A stretch of DNA of 64,000 nt, taken from assembly GCF_037152535.1 (NCBI RefSeq), contig NZ_JBBCMA010000001.1, positions 1,550,001-1,614,000 on the forward strand, read 5' to 3'. Shown here one piece after another: positions 38,357 through 49,446 of the stretch. How positions within the stretch are numbered: the stretch's first letter is position 1; each line of letters begins with the position of its first letter. The DNA is from Leclercia sp. AS011 (GTDB lineage: Bacteria > Pseudomonadota > Gammaproteobacteria > Enterobacterales > Enterobacteriaceae). Below the pieces are notes generated by a model. The model was not told where the DNA came from. It saw nothing but the letters and a program-made list of their open reading frames with translations, and did not search any database. A program made the translations under genes and the position numbers.

Positions 38357-40615
38357 ATGTCGCAAAATGATAAGACTCACCACCCGCAGCAATCCCCGGT
38401 ACATGACGAAAATGAAGCGAAACCCGGACTGGACTCCCTGGCCCCGGACGATGGCTCCCACCGTGCCAGTCCTGTCCCTACCCCGCCAGGCCAGCAGCCC
38501 ACAGCCCCAGGCAGCCTGAAGGCACCGGACACCGGCAATGAGAAGCTGAACGCGCTGGATGCCGTACGTAAGGGCGGCGAAAATTACCCGCTCACCACCA
38601 ACCAGGGTGTGCGCATCGCTGACGATCAGAACTCGCTGCGCGCCGGTACGCGCGGCCCGACCCTGCTGGAAGATTTCATCCTGCGGGAGAAGATCACCCA
38701 TTTCGACCATGAGCGCATCCCGGAGCGTATTGTCCACGCCCGCGGCTCGGCCGCGCATGGCTATTTCCAGCCGTATAAGAACCTGAGCGATATCACCAAA
38801 GCCGCCTTCCTCTCCGATCCGGATAAGATCACGCCGGTGTTTGTCCGTTTCTCTACGGTGCAGGGCGGCGCGGGCTCCGCCGACACGGTCCGCGATATCC
38901 GCGGGTTCGCCACCAAGTTCTACACCGAAGAGGGGATTTTTGACCTTGTGGGCAACAACACCCCGATCTTCTTTATTCAGGATGCCCACAAGTTCCCCGA
39001 TTTTGTCCATGCGGTGAAGCCGGAGCCCCACTGGGCGATCCCGCAGGGCCAGAGCGCACACGACACCTTCTGGGATTACGTCTCGCTGCAGCCTGAAACC
39101 CTGCACAACGTGATGTGGGCGATGTCCGACCGCGGCATTCCCCGCAGCTATCGCACCATGGAAGGCTTTGGCATCCATACCTTCCGCCTAATCAATGCCG
39201 AAGGCAAAGCCACCTTTGTGCGTTTCCACTGGAAGCCGGTGGCCGGGAAAGCCTCGCTGGTATGGGATGAGGCGCAGAAGCTCACCGGGCGCGATCCGGA
39301 CTTCCATCGTCGCGATCTGTGGGAAGCTATCGAAGCGGGTGATTTCCCGGAATATGAGCTGGGTTTCCAGCTGATCCCGGAAGAGGACGAGTTCAAATTT
39401 GATTTTGACCTGCTCGACCCGACCAAGCTGATCCCGGAAGAGCTGGTGCCGGTTCAACTGGTGGGCAAAATGGTCCTCAACCGTAACCCGGACAACTTTT
39501 TTGCCGAGAACGAGCAGGCCGCCTTCCATCCAGGGCACATCGTCCCGGGGCTGGACTTTACCAATGACCCGCTGTTGCAGGGCCGTCTGTTCTCCTACAC
39601 CGATACGCAAATCAGCCGTCTGGGCGGGCCGAACTTCCACGAGATCCCGATCAACAAGCCAACCTGTCCGTACCATAACTTCCAGCGTGACGGGATGCAC
39701 CGGATGGAGATCGATACCAATCCGGCCAACTACGAGCCCAACTCGATCAACGATAACTGGCCGCGCGAGACCCCGCCGGGGCCAAAACGCGGTGGCTTTG
39801 AGTCGTATCAGGAGCGCGTGGAAGGAACCAAAATCCGCGAACGCAGCCCGTCGTTCGGCGAGTATTACGCTCATCCGCGCCTGTTCTGGCAGAGCCAGAC
39901 TCCCGTCGAGCAGGAGCACATTATTGGCGCTTTCAGCTTTGAGCTGAGCAAAGTGGTGCGAACCTATATCCGCGAGCGGGTGGTCGATCAGCTGGCGCGG
40001 ATTGATATCACCCTTGCCCAGGGGGTAGCTGAAAATCTGGGGCTGACGCTCACCGACGAGCAACGCAATCTGGCCCCGCCGCAGGACGTCAGCGGTGTGA
40101 AAAAGGATCCGTCCCTCAGCCTGTATGCCGTTCCCGGCGGGGACATTAAAGGCCGCGTCGTGGCGGTACTGCTCAACGATACCCCGCGGGCGAGCGACGT
40201 GCTGGCGGTGTTGCAGGCGCTGAAGGCCAAGGGCGTACACGCGAAGCTGCTCTACTCGCGGATGGGCGAAGTGACCGCCGATGACGGCTCGGTGCTGCCG
40301 GTGGCAGCGACTTTTGCCGGATCGCCATCCTTAACCGTGGATGCGGTGGTGGTGCCCTGCGGCGATATTCAGAGCCTGCTCAACAACGGGGATGCCGCCT
40401 ATTATCTGCTGGAAGCCTACAAGCACCTCAAGCCGATTGCGCTGGCGGGCGATGCGCGCCAGTTCAAACCGCTGTTGAAGGTGGCGGATCAGGGCGAAGA
40501 GGGAATTATCGAAGGCGACAGCGCAGCAGGCGCGTTTATGGACGAGCTGGTATTGCAGATGGCGGCGCACCGGGTCTGGTCGCGTCGCAGTAAAACCGCC
40601 AGCATTCCGGCGTAA
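38357..40615 (+). CDS. katE: Catalase HPII
   Basis: The 752-residue large-subunit clade 2 monofunctional catalase is nearly collinear with E. coli HPII (753). The N-terminal arm (1-75) is Pro-rich and less conserved. Catalytic His127 in [13 protein letters not shown] equals HPII His128, and the distal Asn lies in [10 protein letters not shown]. The [11 protein letters not shown] and [13 protein letters not shown] segments hold the His-Tyr pair of the heme pocket. The C-terminal flavodoxin-like domain (about 595-752) is present. It detoxifies hydrogen peroxide in stationary phase. A BIME follows directly. Confidence 0.98.
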   Translation: MSQNDKTHHPQQSPVHDENEAKPGLDSLAPDDGSHRASPVPTPPGQQPTAPGSLKAPDTGNEKLNALDAVRKGGENYPLTTNQGVRIADDQNSLRAGTRGPTLLEDFILREKITHFDHERIPERIVHARGSAAHGYFQPYKNLSDITKAAFLSDPDKITPVFVRFSTVQGGAGSADTVRDIRGFATKFYTEEGIFDLVGNNTPIFFIQDAHKFPDFVHAVKPEPHWAIPQGQSAHDTFWDYVSLQPETLHNVMWAMSDRGIPRSYRTMEGFGIHTFRLINAEGKATFVRFHWKPVAGKASLVWDEAQKLTGRDPDFHRRDLWEAIEAGDFPEYELGFQLIPEEDEFKFDFDLLDPTKLIPEELVPVQLVGKMVLNRNPDNFFAENEQAAFHPGHIVPGLDFTNDPLLQGRLFSYTDTQISRLGGPNFHEIPINKPTCPYHNFQRDGMHRMEIDTNPANYEPNSINDNWPRETPPGPKRGGFESYQERVEGTKIRERSPSFGEYYAHPRLFWQSQTPVEQEHIIGAFSFELSKVVRTYIRERVVDQLARIDITLAQGVAENLGLTLTDEQRNLAPPQDVSGVKKDPSLSLYAVPGGDIKGRVVAVLLNDTPRASDVLAVLQALKAKGVHAKLLYSRMGEVTADDGSVLPVAATFAGSPSLTVDAVVVPCGDIQSLLNNGDAAYYLLEAYKHLKPIALAGDARQFKPLLKVADQGEEGIIEGDSAAGAFMDELVLQMAAHRVWSRRSKTASIPA

Positions 40616-40618
40616 AAA

Positions 40619-40738
40619 AAGCCGGGTGGCGGCTTCGCCTTACCCGGCCTATAAATTCGCTACAACTCTGTGCCGGTGGGACATGCGTTTACCGGGTCCA
40701 AAAAACCGTAGGCCGGGTAAGCGCAAGCGCCACCCGGC
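40619..40738. repeat. BIME after katE
   Basis: REP at 40621-40651 (GCCGGGTGGCGGCTTCGCC...) and an inverted REP at 40708-40738 are separated by 56 nt of unrelated sequence. It lies between the convergent genes katE and chbG and uses the same REP family as the element after aroH. Confidence 0.85.
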
Positions 40739-40744
40739 ATTTCC

Positions 40745-41503
40745 TCACAAATCCCCGAATGTCCCCAGCCTGTACCCGCGCTCAGCAATCGCGTATTTCA
40801 GCGACGTCGAGGTCAGCACGTCCAGCTCCGTCAGCCGCGGCCAGCAATAGGCGCTTTTACGGATAGTGTTATCAATAAACGCCGGGTGCGCCATCACCTC
40901 CAGCGATCGCTCGCCCTGCTGCACGGAGCGATCCAGCACGCTCAGGAACAGTGCCTCACTGATTTCCTCGCCATAAAATGCGCTGCTGAAACCGTCGGTG
41001 GTCGGCGGCAGATCGCCATCCAGCTCCCCGATCCCTTCGACCAGAGGATCGACACGCAGCGCCACCCCTTTGCGGCGGGCAAACTCGGCCACCAGCGGGA
41101 AGATGGCCGGGATCATATGCACATGGTGATGGCTGTCGATATGGGTCGGCTCGCGTCCGAAGAGATCGACAAAGCGATTGAACTGACAGTCCAGCTCGCG
41201 GGCAATCTCCTCCAGCGGCAACGTCCCCTGCTCTGCCATCTCCCAGATCCATTTCCCCAGCAATCCCTCACGCGTCAGCCCTGGCATCGGCGTCAGCGGC
41301 ATGCCGAGGGTCAGCACAAAGTGCATTCCGACACCCAGTTCCGGCAGCACCCGGCTAAGTTCAGCGGCGTGCTCAATCGCATCGCCGTTGACCATGGCGG
41401 TGGTCGAAGTCACCACGCCATGCCGACAGGCTTCCACGATGCCGTAGTTCTGCCCTTTTGACAGGCCAAAATCATCGGCATTGACGATCAGCAGATATTC
41501 CAT
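40745..41503 (-). CDS. chbG: Chitooligosaccharide monodeacetylase ChbG
   Basis: The 252-residue YdjC-family deacetylase removes one N-acetyl group from chitobiose-6-phosphate and chitotriose-6-phosphate. This creates the inducer for ChbR and the ChbF substrate. Metal-binding residues are visible: Asp in [12 protein letters not shown] (about 8-19) and His residues in [12 protein letters not shown] near 121-130. It is the last gene of the leftward chb operon, starting 11 nt after the chbF stop, and ends next to the katE BIME. Confidence 0.96.
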   Translation of the reverse strand: MEYLLIVNADDFGLSKGQNYGIVEACRHGVVTSTTAMVNGDAIEHAAELSRVLPELGVGMHFVLTLGMPLTPMPGLTREGLLGKWIWEMAEQGTLPLEEIARELDCQFNRFVDLFGREPTHIDSHHHVHMIPAIFPLVAEFARRKGVALRVDPLVEGIGELDGDLPPTTDGFSSAFYGEEISEALFLSVLDRSVQQGERSLEVMAHPAFIDNTIRKSAYCWPRLTELDVLTSTSLKYAIAERGYRLGTFGDL

Positions 41504-41514
41504 AGCGATCCCTC

Positions 41515-42870
41515 TTAGTGCTGCTCGCTTTTCAGCTTATCGATAGCGGCAGCAAAGTTCGGCAGCCATTTTTCATGGGCCAGAATCAGATCCCGCGCCA
41601 GCTTCTCGGCATCGCGGTCGGACTGCACCAGCGGGCTCAGGTTCAGGGCCAGCAGGACGTCGTTCAGCTCGCCGCTGATTGCCGCCTGGCTTGCCGCCAC
41701 TTCAAAACCCTTGATGGTGTGGATCAGGCCCATCACTTTGTCATCAAAATGGGTCAGACGCGGATGCGGCTTCGCCCCCTCGCGGCCAAGGATACAGGTC
41801 ATCTCCACCGCCCAGTCCGCCGGGATATTATCAATGTGGCCGTGGTGCGGCACGTTGACGTAGTGCTCCGCCTGCTTGTCGTTGTAGATGGCGTTGATCA
41901 CTTCGCAGGCCGCATCGGAGTAATAAGCCCCGCCGCGCTGCTCCAGCTCTTTCGGCTTCACGTTCAGATCCGGGTTCTTATACAGGTCAAACAGCTCTTT
42001 TTCCACCTTCTGCACCACCTGCGCCCGGGCACCGCCTTTGTAGTACTCGCCCATTTCGATGACCAGCATCTCCTTCAGCTTGAAGTAGTAGAGCAGATAG
42101 GAGCACGGGAGCAGGTTCAGGGAGCGGATCAGCCCTTCGCTGAACGGCAGGTCGAAGATGTTCTTCACCGAGCTGGCTTTCAGGGTGCCCGACGCCACGC
42201 CGTCCAGCAGTTCCGCAAAGCGTGACTCGCCGTTAACCAGCACGTCTTTAATAAACACCATGTGGTTCAGGCCGAACAGGTCGATGGAGAGCTCGTCGTT
42301 ATCGGTCAGGGCCAGCACGTCGCGGATAAACATCTTCATGCCGATTGGAATGTTGCACACCCCAATAAAGCGTTTGAAATCGGTGTGGCGGTAGACCGCC
42401 TCGGTCACCATCCCGGCCGGGTTGGTAAAGTTGATCACCCACGCCTGAGGGCAGATCTCCTGCACGTCTTTGATAATATCGAACACCACCGGAATGGTAC
42501 GCAGCCCTTTGAACAGGCCGCCAGCGCCGTTGGTCTCCTGACCCAGATAGCCGTAGCTCAGCGGGATACGCTCATCCAGCTCGCGCGCCTTCAGTTGGCC
42601 GACGCGCAGCTGGGTGGTAACGAAATCGGCATCTTTAAGCGCTTCACGACGATCGAGGGTTTTATGCACGGTCATCGGCACACCCGCTTTTTTCACCATC
42701 CGCTGACAGAGGTCGAAAATAATATCGAGCTTCTCCTGACCTTCGGCCACGTCCACCAGCCACAGTTCGCTGACCGGCAGCTCATGATAACGCTTGAGGA
42801 ACCCTTCCAGTAATTCCGGGGTATAGCTGCTTCCGCCGCCGATGGTCACTACTTTCAGTTTCTTTTGCAT
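41515..42870 (-). CDS. chbF: 6-phospho-chitobiose/beta-glucosidase ChbF (GH4)
   Basis: The 451-residue glycoside hydrolase family 4 enzyme is NAD+- and metal-dependent. It carries Rossmann motif [18 protein letters not shown] (residues 8-25), the conserved [10 protein letters not shown], metal-ligand Cys in VCNIPIGMK and His in [10 protein letters not shown]. It hydrolyses mono-deacetylated chitobiose-6-phosphate and phosphorylated aryl-beta-glucosides. It lies 101 nt after chbR, a gap with no separate gene. Confidence 0.96.
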   Translation of the reverse strand: MQKKLKVVTIGGGSSYTPELLEGFLKRYHELPVSELWLVDVAEGQEKLDIIFDLCQRMVKKAGVPMTVHKTLDRREALKDADFVTTQLRVGQLKARELDERIPLSYGYLGQETNGAGGLFKGLRTIPVVFDIIKDVQEICPQAWVINFTNPAGMVTEAVYRHTDFKRFIGVCNIPIGMKMFIRDVLALTDNDELSIDLFGLNHMVFIKDVLVNGESRFAELLDGVASGTLKASSVKNIFDLPFSEGLIRSLNLLPCSYLLYYFKLKEMLVIEMGEYYKGGARAQVVQKVEKELFDLYKNPDLNVKPKELEQRGGAYYSDAACEVINAIYNDKQAEHYVNVPHHGHIDNIPADWAVEMTCILGREGAKPHPRLTHFDDKVMGLIHTIKGFEVAASQAAISGELNDVLLALNLSPLVQSDRDAEKLARDLILAHEKWLPNFAAAIDKLKSEQH

Positions 42871-42971
42871 AATATTCTCCCTGGGAGATCCGCCTATTAA
42901 GTATAGCGATCCCGTCCCATGTATTTGGGCAAGTATTGAAGGCGATATTCCCGGCGGCGATCCGCCGGACG

Positions 42972-43790
42972 TTAATTAATTACCGTGATATTTTTCCGGT
43001 AGCTGTTCGGTGTAAAGGAGGTCAATTTCTTAAAGGTTTTAATAAACAGGCTCGGACTGCTATAACCGGATTCGTAAGCAATATCCGTCACCGAATAGTT
43101 GGTGATCTCCAGCTGTTTTCTGGCGAAATTGATCCGTATTTCATTAATGATTTGCACCGGCGTTTTCTGATAATAACGCTGGGTCGCTCGGGTCAGGTAT
43201 TCCTGAGATTTACCCGACAGCGCCACCATATTCTCCAGCGCGTTTTCCCCAAAACGCAGTTTGTCGTGCATCATTTCAACGGTGGTGCGCAGCCATTGCG
43301 GGATATCGTCCGCCGCCTGCTGCTCTTCGCGATAGTGGCGTAAGCGGTTCACGACGTAGAAGGTTACCGTTTCAATGAATTCATCGAACTCATTATCACG
43401 AAAGTTAAGCGAGGCAATCACGGTGTCGATCCAGTTCAGGAATTCACTTTTGACGTGATACACCTGCGAGGCGACAAAGCAGAACGGCAGCAGCGGCGCG
43501 TAGTGGGTGTCGAAGAAGCGTTTACTGATGCCGACGTTGAGAATGCGCGTGGCACCAAAGTCATAAAAGCTCTGATGATGAGAGCCCATCGGGATAAAGA
43601 CAAAGTCCCCGCGCTCCAGCAGCACCCGCTTGCCGTTGATCTCCTGGAAATAGCGGCCGGTCAGCACAATGGTGAATTCATAGTAGTCATGCTGATGCAG
43701 ACCGCTGATGCTCTCCACCTTGTTGTAGATGAACACATGAAAATTTTTACCATTGAACAGCTGTTGTTCCCGGGCGGTAGTGATTTCCAT
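42972..43790 (-). CDS. chbR: Chitobiose operon regulator ChbR (AraC family)
   Basis: The 272-residue dual regulator represses or activates the chb operon depending on deacetylated chitobiose-P. An N-terminal cupin-like sensing part has [17 protein letters not shown] and [18 protein letters not shown]. The C-terminal pair of helix-turn-helix motifs contains [20 protein letters not shown]. The start at 43790 has AGGAGG upstream. It is about 8 residues shorter than K-12 ChbR at the N-terminus, and the missing part is the variable leader only. Confidence 0.95.
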   Translation of the reverse strand: MEITTAREQQLFNGKNFHVFIYNKVESISGLHQHDYYEFTIVLTGRYFQEINGKRVLLERGDFVFIPMGSHHQSFYDFGATRILNVGISKRFFDTHYAPLLPFCFVASQVYHVKSEFLNWIDTVIASLNFRDNEFDEFIETVTFYVVNRLRHYREEQQAADDIPQWLRTTVEMMHDKLRFGENALENMVALSGKSQEYLTRATQRYYQKTPVQIINEIRINFARKQLEITNYSVTDIAYESGYSSPSLFIKTFKKLTSFTPNSYRKNITVIN

Positions 43791-43818
43791 GGCGCTGACC
43801 TCCTGCTATCCGTCTGAC

Positions 43819-44172
43819 TTACTGCATTTTCTCGTGAAGTTCGATGAGTTCCGCTACCAGCTCACGCGCCAGCATGGAGGTCATCAGATGATCCTGGGCA
43901 TGTACCAGCACCAGGCTGACCTTCATCTTACCTTCACCCTGATCGCTTTCGATCAGTTTTGTTTGTACCAGGTGCGCTTCATTCAGCGCGGTGCGCGACT
44001 GAGCCATCATCTCTTTCGCGGTGGCAAAGTCACCCTGCTTGGCTTTTTTCAGGGCGCCGTACGCCAGGCTGCGCGCCTGACCGGAGTTGATGATAAGCCC
44101 CATCACCACTTCTTCAAGGTCGTTCTCGGCGACGTCTTCTGCTTCTGCAACAACATTCTCTAAATCAAACAT
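43819..44172 (-). CDS. chbA: Chitobiose PTS component IIA
   Basis: The 117-residue lactose/cellobiose-family IIA protein passes phosphate from HPr to ChbB. The phosphorylated His is His91 in VSLVLVHAQDHLMTSM, matching K-12 His89, and His95 is nearby. It forms an all-helical trimer in the family. It sits between chbC and chbR in the operon, with the short spacing typical of cotranscription. Confidence 0.96.
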   Translation of the reverse strand: MFDLENVVAEAEDVAENDLEEVVMGLIINSGQARSLAYGALKKAKQGDFATAKEMMAQSRTALNEAHLVQTKLIESDQGEGKMKVSLVLVHAQDHLMTSMLARELVAELIELHEKMQ

Positions 44173-44218
44173 CTCGGTTTCTCCTGTACTGACGCGGGTT
44201 GCCCCGCATCATACGACA

Positions 44219-45577
44219 TCAGAATTTCAGTGCGAGGGCGATATCTTCTTCGCTCTCTTCTTCATCAATGGTGGTCTGGGCCTTGTTGGCGATGGCGACG
44301 AATGGCATGTAAAGCACGGTTGCCACACCGAGGTTGAATATCGCCAGCAGGAAGGCCGCTACGCTGCCGTTGGTGTTAAAGAAGGCTCCCAGACCGGCTG
44401 GCATGGTCCATGGCGCGATGTTGGTCACCGGCGGGATAATCCCCAGGTAGTAAGCGGTCAGGGTAATGGCAGCCAGCAGCGGTTGCACCAGGATGAACGG
44501 AATGAACATCACCGGGTTCATGATAATCGGCAGACCGAAGAGGATAGGCTCGTTAATCTGGAAGATGCCTGACGGCAGAGCCAGCTTCGCCACCTGACGG
44601 TGATCCGCACGACGGGAGGTAATAAACACCGCGATGATCAGACCCAGCGTCGCCCCGGTACCGCCCAGGAAGATGTAGGAGTCGAGCATCGGTTTGGCCC
44701 ACACGTGGAAGGTTTTACCCGCCGCCAGCGCCGCGTCAACGGAGCCGTACTGCTGATAAAGCGCCACGTTTTCCAGCGCCCACGGGGTCATGATGCCGCT
44801 GTCCAGCGCGGCCAGCGCCAGAGAGCCGTGCACACCGAAGAACCACAGCAGGGAGGTGAAGATCACGTAAGCCCAGCCCACGACGCCACCCATCGAGGCC
44901 AACGGTGTGGAGATAGTGTCCATGATGATCTGGTGGAAGTTGGTGCCCCAGTGAGAGAGCGCCCAGGCGATGGTCCCCATGATGGAGAGAATAATGAAGC
45001 CAGGGATCAGCGCCGAGAAAGAGCGGGACACCGAGGCCGGCACGCTGTCCGGTAAACGAATCACCCAGTTGCGACGGATAATAAAGGTAAACATTTCCGC
45101 CACGACCAGACCGATCACGATCCCGGAAATGATGTTAGCCCCGCCCAGCCAGTTGGCCCCTACCGCGTAGGCTTCACCGACGCTGTAAGGTGTTACGGTC
45201 ATAAAGGCCGCAACAGATAATAAACCGGCGGCCAGCGAATCGACTTTACGCTCTTCCGCCAGCGCCATCCCAATAAAGAAAGGTGCCATCAGCGACATAA
45301 TACCCAGCGTACCGTTGTACACATTGCCGCCGATGGCCTTGAAACCATTTAACGTTTCAATAGTTGAGGGATCTAAACGCACACCTAATGAATAGAAGAA
45401 TGAACCATCACCGAAGCTAAGAAAAACGTTGTTAATTAAAACGAACATGGCACCGGCCAGGGTTAACGGCATGACTTTAATAAAGCCGTTTTTAATGGCG
45501 TTGACATGCGGTTGCTTTCCTATTTTAACTGCAAAAGGAAGGAGTACCTTTTCAAGCGCAGCAATAAATCTACTCAT
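44219..45577 (-). CDS. chbC: Chitobiose PTS component IIC
   Basis: The 452-residue membrane permease of the lactose/cellobiose PTS translocates and phosphorylates N,N'-diacetylchitobiose with ChbA and ChbB. Several hydrophobic helices and the conserved cytoplasmic-side motif [21 protein letters not shown] near residue 345 are visible. The ATG at 45577 ([14 protein letters not shown]) matches K-12; an upstream in-frame start at 45601 would add eight unlike residues. The C-terminus is acidic ([14 protein letters not shown]). Confidence 0.96.
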   Translation of the reverse strand: MSRFIAALEKVLLPFAVKIGKQPHVNAIKNGFIKVMPLTLAGAMFVLINNVFLSFGDGSFFYSLGVRLDPSTIETLNGFKAIGGNVYNGTLGIMSLMAPFFIGMALAEERKVDSLAAGLLSVAAFMTVTPYSVGEAYAVGANWLGGANIISGIVIGLVVAEMFTFIIRRNWVIRLPDSVPASVSRSFSALIPGFIILSIMGTIAWALSHWGTNFHQIIMDTISTPLASMGGVVGWAYVIFTSLLWFFGVHGSLALAALDSGIMTPWALENVALYQQYGSVDAALAAGKTFHVWAKPMLDSYIFLGGTGATLGLIIAVFITSRRADHRQVAKLALPSGIFQINEPILFGLPIIMNPVMFIPFILVQPLLAAITLTAYYLGIIPPVTNIAPWTMPAGLGAFFNTNGSVAAFLLAIFNLGVATVLYMPFVAIANKAQTTIDEEESEEDIALALKF

Positions 45578-45660
45578 AGAAAATGCCCTTAAATGCCGCA
45601 AAAATATTGCGGCGTAAGTGTGTGTGAAATTGCTCTTTGACGGGAAAAATAAAAAATAAA

Positions 45661-45978
45661 TTAATTAGCAGCTTTTTTAATCGCTGCTACAGCAGCTTTA
45701 AGAACACCCAAACCATCCACTTTGCCGTACAGCGCAGAGTCGATGACTTCAACGGGTTTATTCGGTAACAGACGTTGGATCTCAGGCAACATATAGGCAA
45801 TTTGCGGCCCTAACAGCACGACATCCGCGCTGGTGCCTTTCTCGCCAGCCAGGGTTTCCGGGAAGGCTTCAATGATGACCGGTACTTCGTACTTCTCTGC
45901 CTGCGCGCGCATCTTTGACACCAGCAGTGACGTTGACATGCCCGCTGAGCAAAACAGATAGATATGTTTCTTTTCCAT
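45661..45978 (-). CDS. chbB: Chitobiose PTS component IIB
   Basis: The 105-residue IIB protein carries the phosphorylated Cys10 in [15 protein letters not shown]. The P-loop-like turn after the Cys is typical of the fold, which resembles low-molecular-weight tyrosine phosphatases. It is the first gene of chbBCARFG. The 272 bp upstream contain a NagC-like palindrome and the osmE terminator. Confidence 0.96.
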   Translation of the reverse strand: MEKKHIYLFCSAGMSTSLLVSKMRAQAEKYEVPVIIEAFPETLAGEKGTSADVVLLGPQIAYMLPEIQRLLPNKPVEVIDSALYGKVDGLGVLKAAVAAIKKAAN

Positions 45979-46164
45979 AGCAATTTCCCTCTTATGTGCT
46001 CACCGCTTTCGCCGCGATATCCCCGCCTTGACCGACCGGGTCCCTCTTTGGCGTATCTGATGAATGGAGTATACGGCAACTGCTACAGGAGGAATAATCT
46101 GTGAGAAACCACAATTGTCTCTCCTTGACCTGTCGTTATGACACCCTTCACATTTTAGGTAAAT

Positions 46165-46181
46165 AATTCGCGGAGAGAATT
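46165..46181. promoter_or_regulatory. Candidate NagC site upstream of chbB
   Basis: The imperfect palindrome AATTCGCGGAGAGAATT (AATTC-N7-GAATT), within AT-rich flanks, resembles NagC operators and lies about 187 bp before the chbB start. E. coli chb is repressed by NagC together with ChbR. The match is by symmetry and position only. Confidence 0.4.
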
Positions 46182-46198
46182 AAGGTGACTGGCGACGT

Positions 46199-46224
46199 AA
46201 AAAAACCGGCCTGCTGGCCGGTTT
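46199..46224 (-). terminator. Terminator of osmE
   Basis: AAACCGGCC (46203-46211), TGCT and GGCCGGTTT (46216-46224) are followed leftwards by TTTTACG, 27 nt after the osmE stop. Confidence 0.88.
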
Positions 46225-46250
46225 GTCGCTTTGCTCAGGAAAAGGCGTTA

Positions 46251-46592
46251 TCAGGCCTTAGGTGCCTGCGGGTCAGTGTCGTATTCCGCACAGGTCTGGT
46301 AGCCGGAGTTAATCACGTGGCCAGTATCGTCAAGGGCCACAAAGTAGGTTTCTGTTTTACCATCCCGTTGACCCAGGATGTATGTCTGGCAGGTACCACG
46401 AGCGTGGATCATCGTCACTTCTGATGACGGCTTACCGGCCAGCTGCTGTACCTGTGCACGGCTCATCCCTTTTTTAACGTCTTTTACGACGGGCTCTTTA
46501 AACTGGTCCGCGGTACGGTCATACGCGGTACACCCTGCCAGTAAAGTCATGACTGCCGCTGCGCCTAACATTCCTGCTAATTTCTTGTTCAT
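46251..46592 (-). CDS. osmE: Osmotically inducible lipoprotein OsmE
   Basis: The 113-residue lipoprotein of the SmpA/OmlA (BamE-like) fold has signal peptide [20 protein letters not shown] and lipobox LAGC with Cys21. The family helix-helix-sheet core follows ([21 protein letters not shown]). In E. coli OsmE is induced by high osmolarity and stationary phase through sigma-S; its function is unknown. It is divergent from nadE over 231 bp. Confidence 0.95.
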   Translation of the reverse strand: MNKKLAGMLGAAAVMTLLAGCTAYDRTADQFKEPVVKDVKKGMSRAQVQQLAGKPSSEVTMIHARGTCQTYILGQRDGKTETYFVALDDTGHVINSGYQTCAEYDTDPQAPKA

Positions 46593-46823
46593 ATTCCGTC
46601 CTCTTGTTTATCAGCGTGTTATGTAAGCCTGGAATAGAAAACCACATTTTTCAACCTCAAGCGTGACGGCAAAGTTTTTTCGGAAAATTCCTGTAAAACA
46701 ATTATAAGTGGCTAAATCGCCTGAATTCGCTTCATTCAAATGTGTGATCCTTGTCGTTTTCCGCATGACGGGTTAGCTTTAACAGAACATTCATCAGGCA
46801 AATTTGTGTAACGGAGGGGCTAG

Positions 46824-47651
46824 ATGGCTCTGCAACAAGAGATTATCCAGGCGCTGGGTGCCAAACCCACCATCAATGCGGAAGAAGAGATCCGCCGTAG
46901 CGTCGATTTTTTGAAATCCTATTTAACCCGCTACCCGTTCCTGAAGACGCTGGTGCTGGGCATCAGCGGCGGTCAGGACTCCACCCTCGCCGGGAAGCTC
47001 GCCCAGATGGCGATCAGCGAACTGCGTGCCGAAACGGGTAACGAAGCCCTGCAATTTATCGCGGTGCGCCTGCCCTACGGCGTGCAGTTTGACGAGCAGG
47101 ATTGCCAGGATGCTATCGCCTTTATCCAGCCGGATCGCGTGCTGACGGTAAATATTAAAGAAGCGGTGCTGGCCAGCGAAAAAGCGTTGCGCGACGCGGG
47201 CATTGAGCTGAGCGACTTTGTGCGCGGCAATGAAAAGGCCCGTGAGCGGATGAAAGCCCAGTACAGCATCGCCGGGATGACCAGCGGCGTGGTGGTGGGC
47301 ACTGACCATGCCGCCGAAGCGCTGACCGGTTTCTTCACCAAATATGGCGACGGCGGCACCGACATCAACCCGCTGTTCCGCCTCAACAAGCGCCAGGGCA
47401 AACAGCTGCTGGCGGCGCTGGGCTGCCCGGAGCATCTGTATAAGAAAGCCCCTACCGCGGATCTGGAAGACGATCGCCCTTCCCTGCCGGATGAAGCCGC
47501 ACTGGGTGTGACCTATGAAAACATTGACGATTATCTGGAAGGCAAGACGCTGGATGAAGGTACCGCCCGCATTATTGAAGGCTGGTATCTGAAGACCGAA
47601 CACAAACGTCGCCCGCCGATCACGGTATTCGACGACTTCTGGAAACAATAA
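46824..47651 (+). CDS. nadE: NH3-dependent NAD+ synthetase
   Basis: The 275-residue enzyme catalyses the last step of NAD synthesis, amidating nicotinate adenine dinucleotide with ammonia and ATP. It has the PP-loop [17 protein letters not shown] (about 46-62), [20 protein letters not shown] near residue 160 and [13 protein letters not shown] near 212. The ATG has GGAGGGG upstream. There is no glutaminase domain, so free ammonia is the nitrogen source, as in E. coli. Confidence 0.97.
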   Translation: MALQQEIIQALGAKPTINAEEEIRRSVDFLKSYLTRYPFLKTLVLGISGGQDSTLAGKLAQMAISELRAETGNEALQFIAVRLPYGVQFDEQDCQDAIAFIQPDRVLTVNIKEAVLASEKALRDAGIELSDFVRGNEKARERMKAQYSIAGMTSGVVVGTDHAAEALTGFFTKYGDGGTDINPLFRLNKRQGKQLLAALGCPEHLYKKAPTADLEDDRPSLPDEAALGVTYENIDDYLEGKTLDEGTARIIEGWYLKTEHKRRPPITVFDDFWKQ

Positions 47652-47703
47652 TTCTGTCGGGGCGGCGTCTGCCGCCTCTTTTTTAACCACAGCACAGCTG
47701 CTA

Positions 47704-47723
47704 CACTGTATGCCTGAACAGTA
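47704..47723. promoter_or_regulatory. LexA box of cho
   Basis: CACTGTATGCCTGAACAGTA contains an exact CTGT-N8-ACAG LexA core. It lies 13 nt before the GTG start of cho. E. coli cho is SOS-induced. Confidence 0.85.
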
Positions 47724-47736
47724 TCAGGAGTAAGTT

Positions 47737-48624
47737 GTGAGCAGGCGTCAATCGGCACCGCGGCTTGAATTCGAAGCGGCAGCTATCTATGAATATCCCG
47801 AACATCTGCGCCCGTGGCTTGAGGCACTGCCCAAGCAGCCTGGCGTCTACTTCTTTCATGGCGACAGCGATGCTATGCCCCTGTATATCGGCAAAAGCGT
47901 CAATATTCGCAGCCGGGTGTTGTCGCATCTGCGTACCCCGGACGAGGCGGCCATGCTGCGCCAGTCCCGGCGTATCACCTGGATCCAGACCGCGGGTGAG
48001 CTGGGTGCCCTTCTGCTGGAGGCGCGTTTAATCAAGGAGCAGCAGCCGCTGTTCAATAAACGCCTGCGCCGCAATCGCCAGCTCTGCTCCCTGCAGATCA
48101 CCGAGGGCAAGCCGCAGATCGTCTATGCCCGGGAGGTCGATTTTTCCCACACCCCGAATCTGTTTGGCCTCTTCGCCAACCGTCGGGCGGCGCTGCAAAC
48201 GTTGCAGAGCTTGGCCGATGAGCGTCAGCTCTGTTACGGCCTGCTGGGGCTGGAGTCGTTGAGCCGCGGGCGGGCCTGTTTCCGTTCTGCGCTGAAGCGC
48301 TGCGCTGGTGCCTGCTGCGGGAAAGAGAGCGTTGAGGATCATCAGCAGCGACTTGTCGAGGGGTTGCAGGCGATTGGCGTCACCTGCTGGCCGTGGGACA
48401 GCGCCGTGGCGCTAAAAGAGTCGCGCCCGGACATGACCCACTTTCACATCATCCACAACTGGCTCTGGCTGGGTGCCGTCGACAGTCTGGACGAGGCGGC
48501 GGACCTGCTGCGCACGCCCGCTGGTTTCGATCAGGATGGGTATAAAATTCTCTGCAAACCGCTGCTGACCGGTAACTACGAAATCATTCCGCTCAGTGTC
48601 CCGGAAGCCAGAAAATCTCGCTGA
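47737..48624 (+). CDS. cho: Excinuclease Cho (UvrC-like 3' incision nuclease)
   Basis: The 295-residue nuclease is homologous to the N-terminal half of UvrC and makes the 3' incision at bulky lesions with UvrAB. The GIY-YIG domain is clear: [10 protein letters not shown] and [17 protein letters not shown] at about 33-68, with [17 protein letters not shown] near 103. A Cys-rich segment, [11 protein letters not shown], follows near 190. The start is GTG at 47737, with AGGAG 6 nt upstream and the LexA box just before. Its 3' end overlaps ves by 32 nt, tail to tail. Confidence 0.95.
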   Translation: MSRRQSAPRLEFEAAAIYEYPEHLRPWLEALPKQPGVYFFHGDSDAMPLYIGKSVNIRSRVLSHLRTPDEAAMLRQSRRITWIQTAGELGALLLEARLIKEQQPLFNKRLRRNRQLCSLQITEGKPQIVYAREVDFSHTPNLFGLFANRRAALQTLQSLADERQLCYGLLGLESLSRGRACFRSALKRCAGACCGKESVEDHQQRLVEGLQAIGVTCWPWDSAVALKESRPDMTHFHIIHNWLWLGAVDSLDEAADLLRTPAGFDQDGYKILCKPLLTGNYEIIPLSVPEARKSR

Positions 48625-49150
48625 ACAGCAGAGTTCCCTCCTCCTTCAGCAGCCGCAGCGTATGGTTGCCTTCATGCCACCATGCGCCCTGATCGGGGGT
48701 GAGCAGCTTCTCCCCCAGCTGCCACGCTCCGCTCAGCACAAACACCACCCCGCCGCGTGACGCAAAGGTGGTGAAGGTGCGATCCGCTACCCGCACCTTT
48801 GCCCGGCAGCGATCCCGGCGGGTCATGATATTGAAATCCATCGACATCTGTCCCTCCAGCAACTGGGCCTTAACCGGCAGATCCCCGGCGAAGCTGAAGG
48901 GCTGATGACGCTGAAGGGTGTGCGTAAACGCCTTCCCGCCATCCAGATGCACCTCTCCCCCCTCCAGCAGGGTGATCACCCGATCGATGCCGGGTGAGAC
49001 CGAAAAGTCGCCGTTGCTGGCCAGGGAGGCAATACTGGCACGCCAGTTAAATTCCCGGGTTGCCGGGGGAAAACAACATATTTCGCGCGTCTCACCGGCC
49101 CCGTTACGCCAGAGGCTAATCGGCATTTTGCGGATATCAAAGAATTCCAT
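48593..49150 (-). CDS. ves: Ves, HutD-family cupin protein
   Basis: The 185-residue HutD/Ves family protein has a double-stranded beta-helix fold, with segments [18 protein letters not shown] (about 11-28), the [20 protein letters not shown] strand pair and [15 protein letters not shown]. In E. coli ves is cold-responsive; no enzymatic activity is established. The ATG at 49150 ([10 protein letters not shown]) matches K-12, against an in-frame start at 49177. The last 32 nt overlap the end of cho on the opposite strand. Confidence 0.92.
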   Translation of the reverse strand: MEFFDIRKMPISLWRNGAGETREICCFPPATREFNWRASIASLASNGDFSVSPGIDRVITLLEGGEVHLDGGKAFTHTLQRHQPFSFAGDLPVKAQLLEGQMSMDFNIMTRRDRCRAKVRVADRTFTTFASRGGVVFVLSGAWQLGEKLLTPDQGAWWHEGNHTLRLLKEEGTLLFSEIFWLPGH

Positions 49151-49370
49151 CACCACTCCAAATGGCGCAATACGCACCAGAGCAATCCGCGCGGGGCGGT
49201 CGCTTTTTGATTGTTATCGTTAGGTCATCACTGTGTAGTATCGGCAGATGTGCACAACGGCCTTAGCGCGACGGCCAAAAAATCCGTAACGTCAGACATT
49301 TCAAATACATTGTGCAAATCGATAACAGGAGAATACCGGGATGGCGGCGGCTGGCAAGAGGCAGGAAAAG

Positions 49371-49435
49371 AAAAAACCGCCGGACCTGTCCACAGCGTAT
49401 TTGCTTGGGTGAACAGGACTCCGGCGGTCTTGAAT
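49371..49435 (-). terminator. Long-stem terminator of spy
   Basis: ACCGCCGGA (49376-49384) and TCCGGCGGT (49420-49428), extended by CCTGT/ACAGG, form a long hairpin followed leftwards by TTTTTTCTTTTCC, just after the spy stop. Confidence 0.82.
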
Positions 49436-49446
49436 GGCTGAACCGA

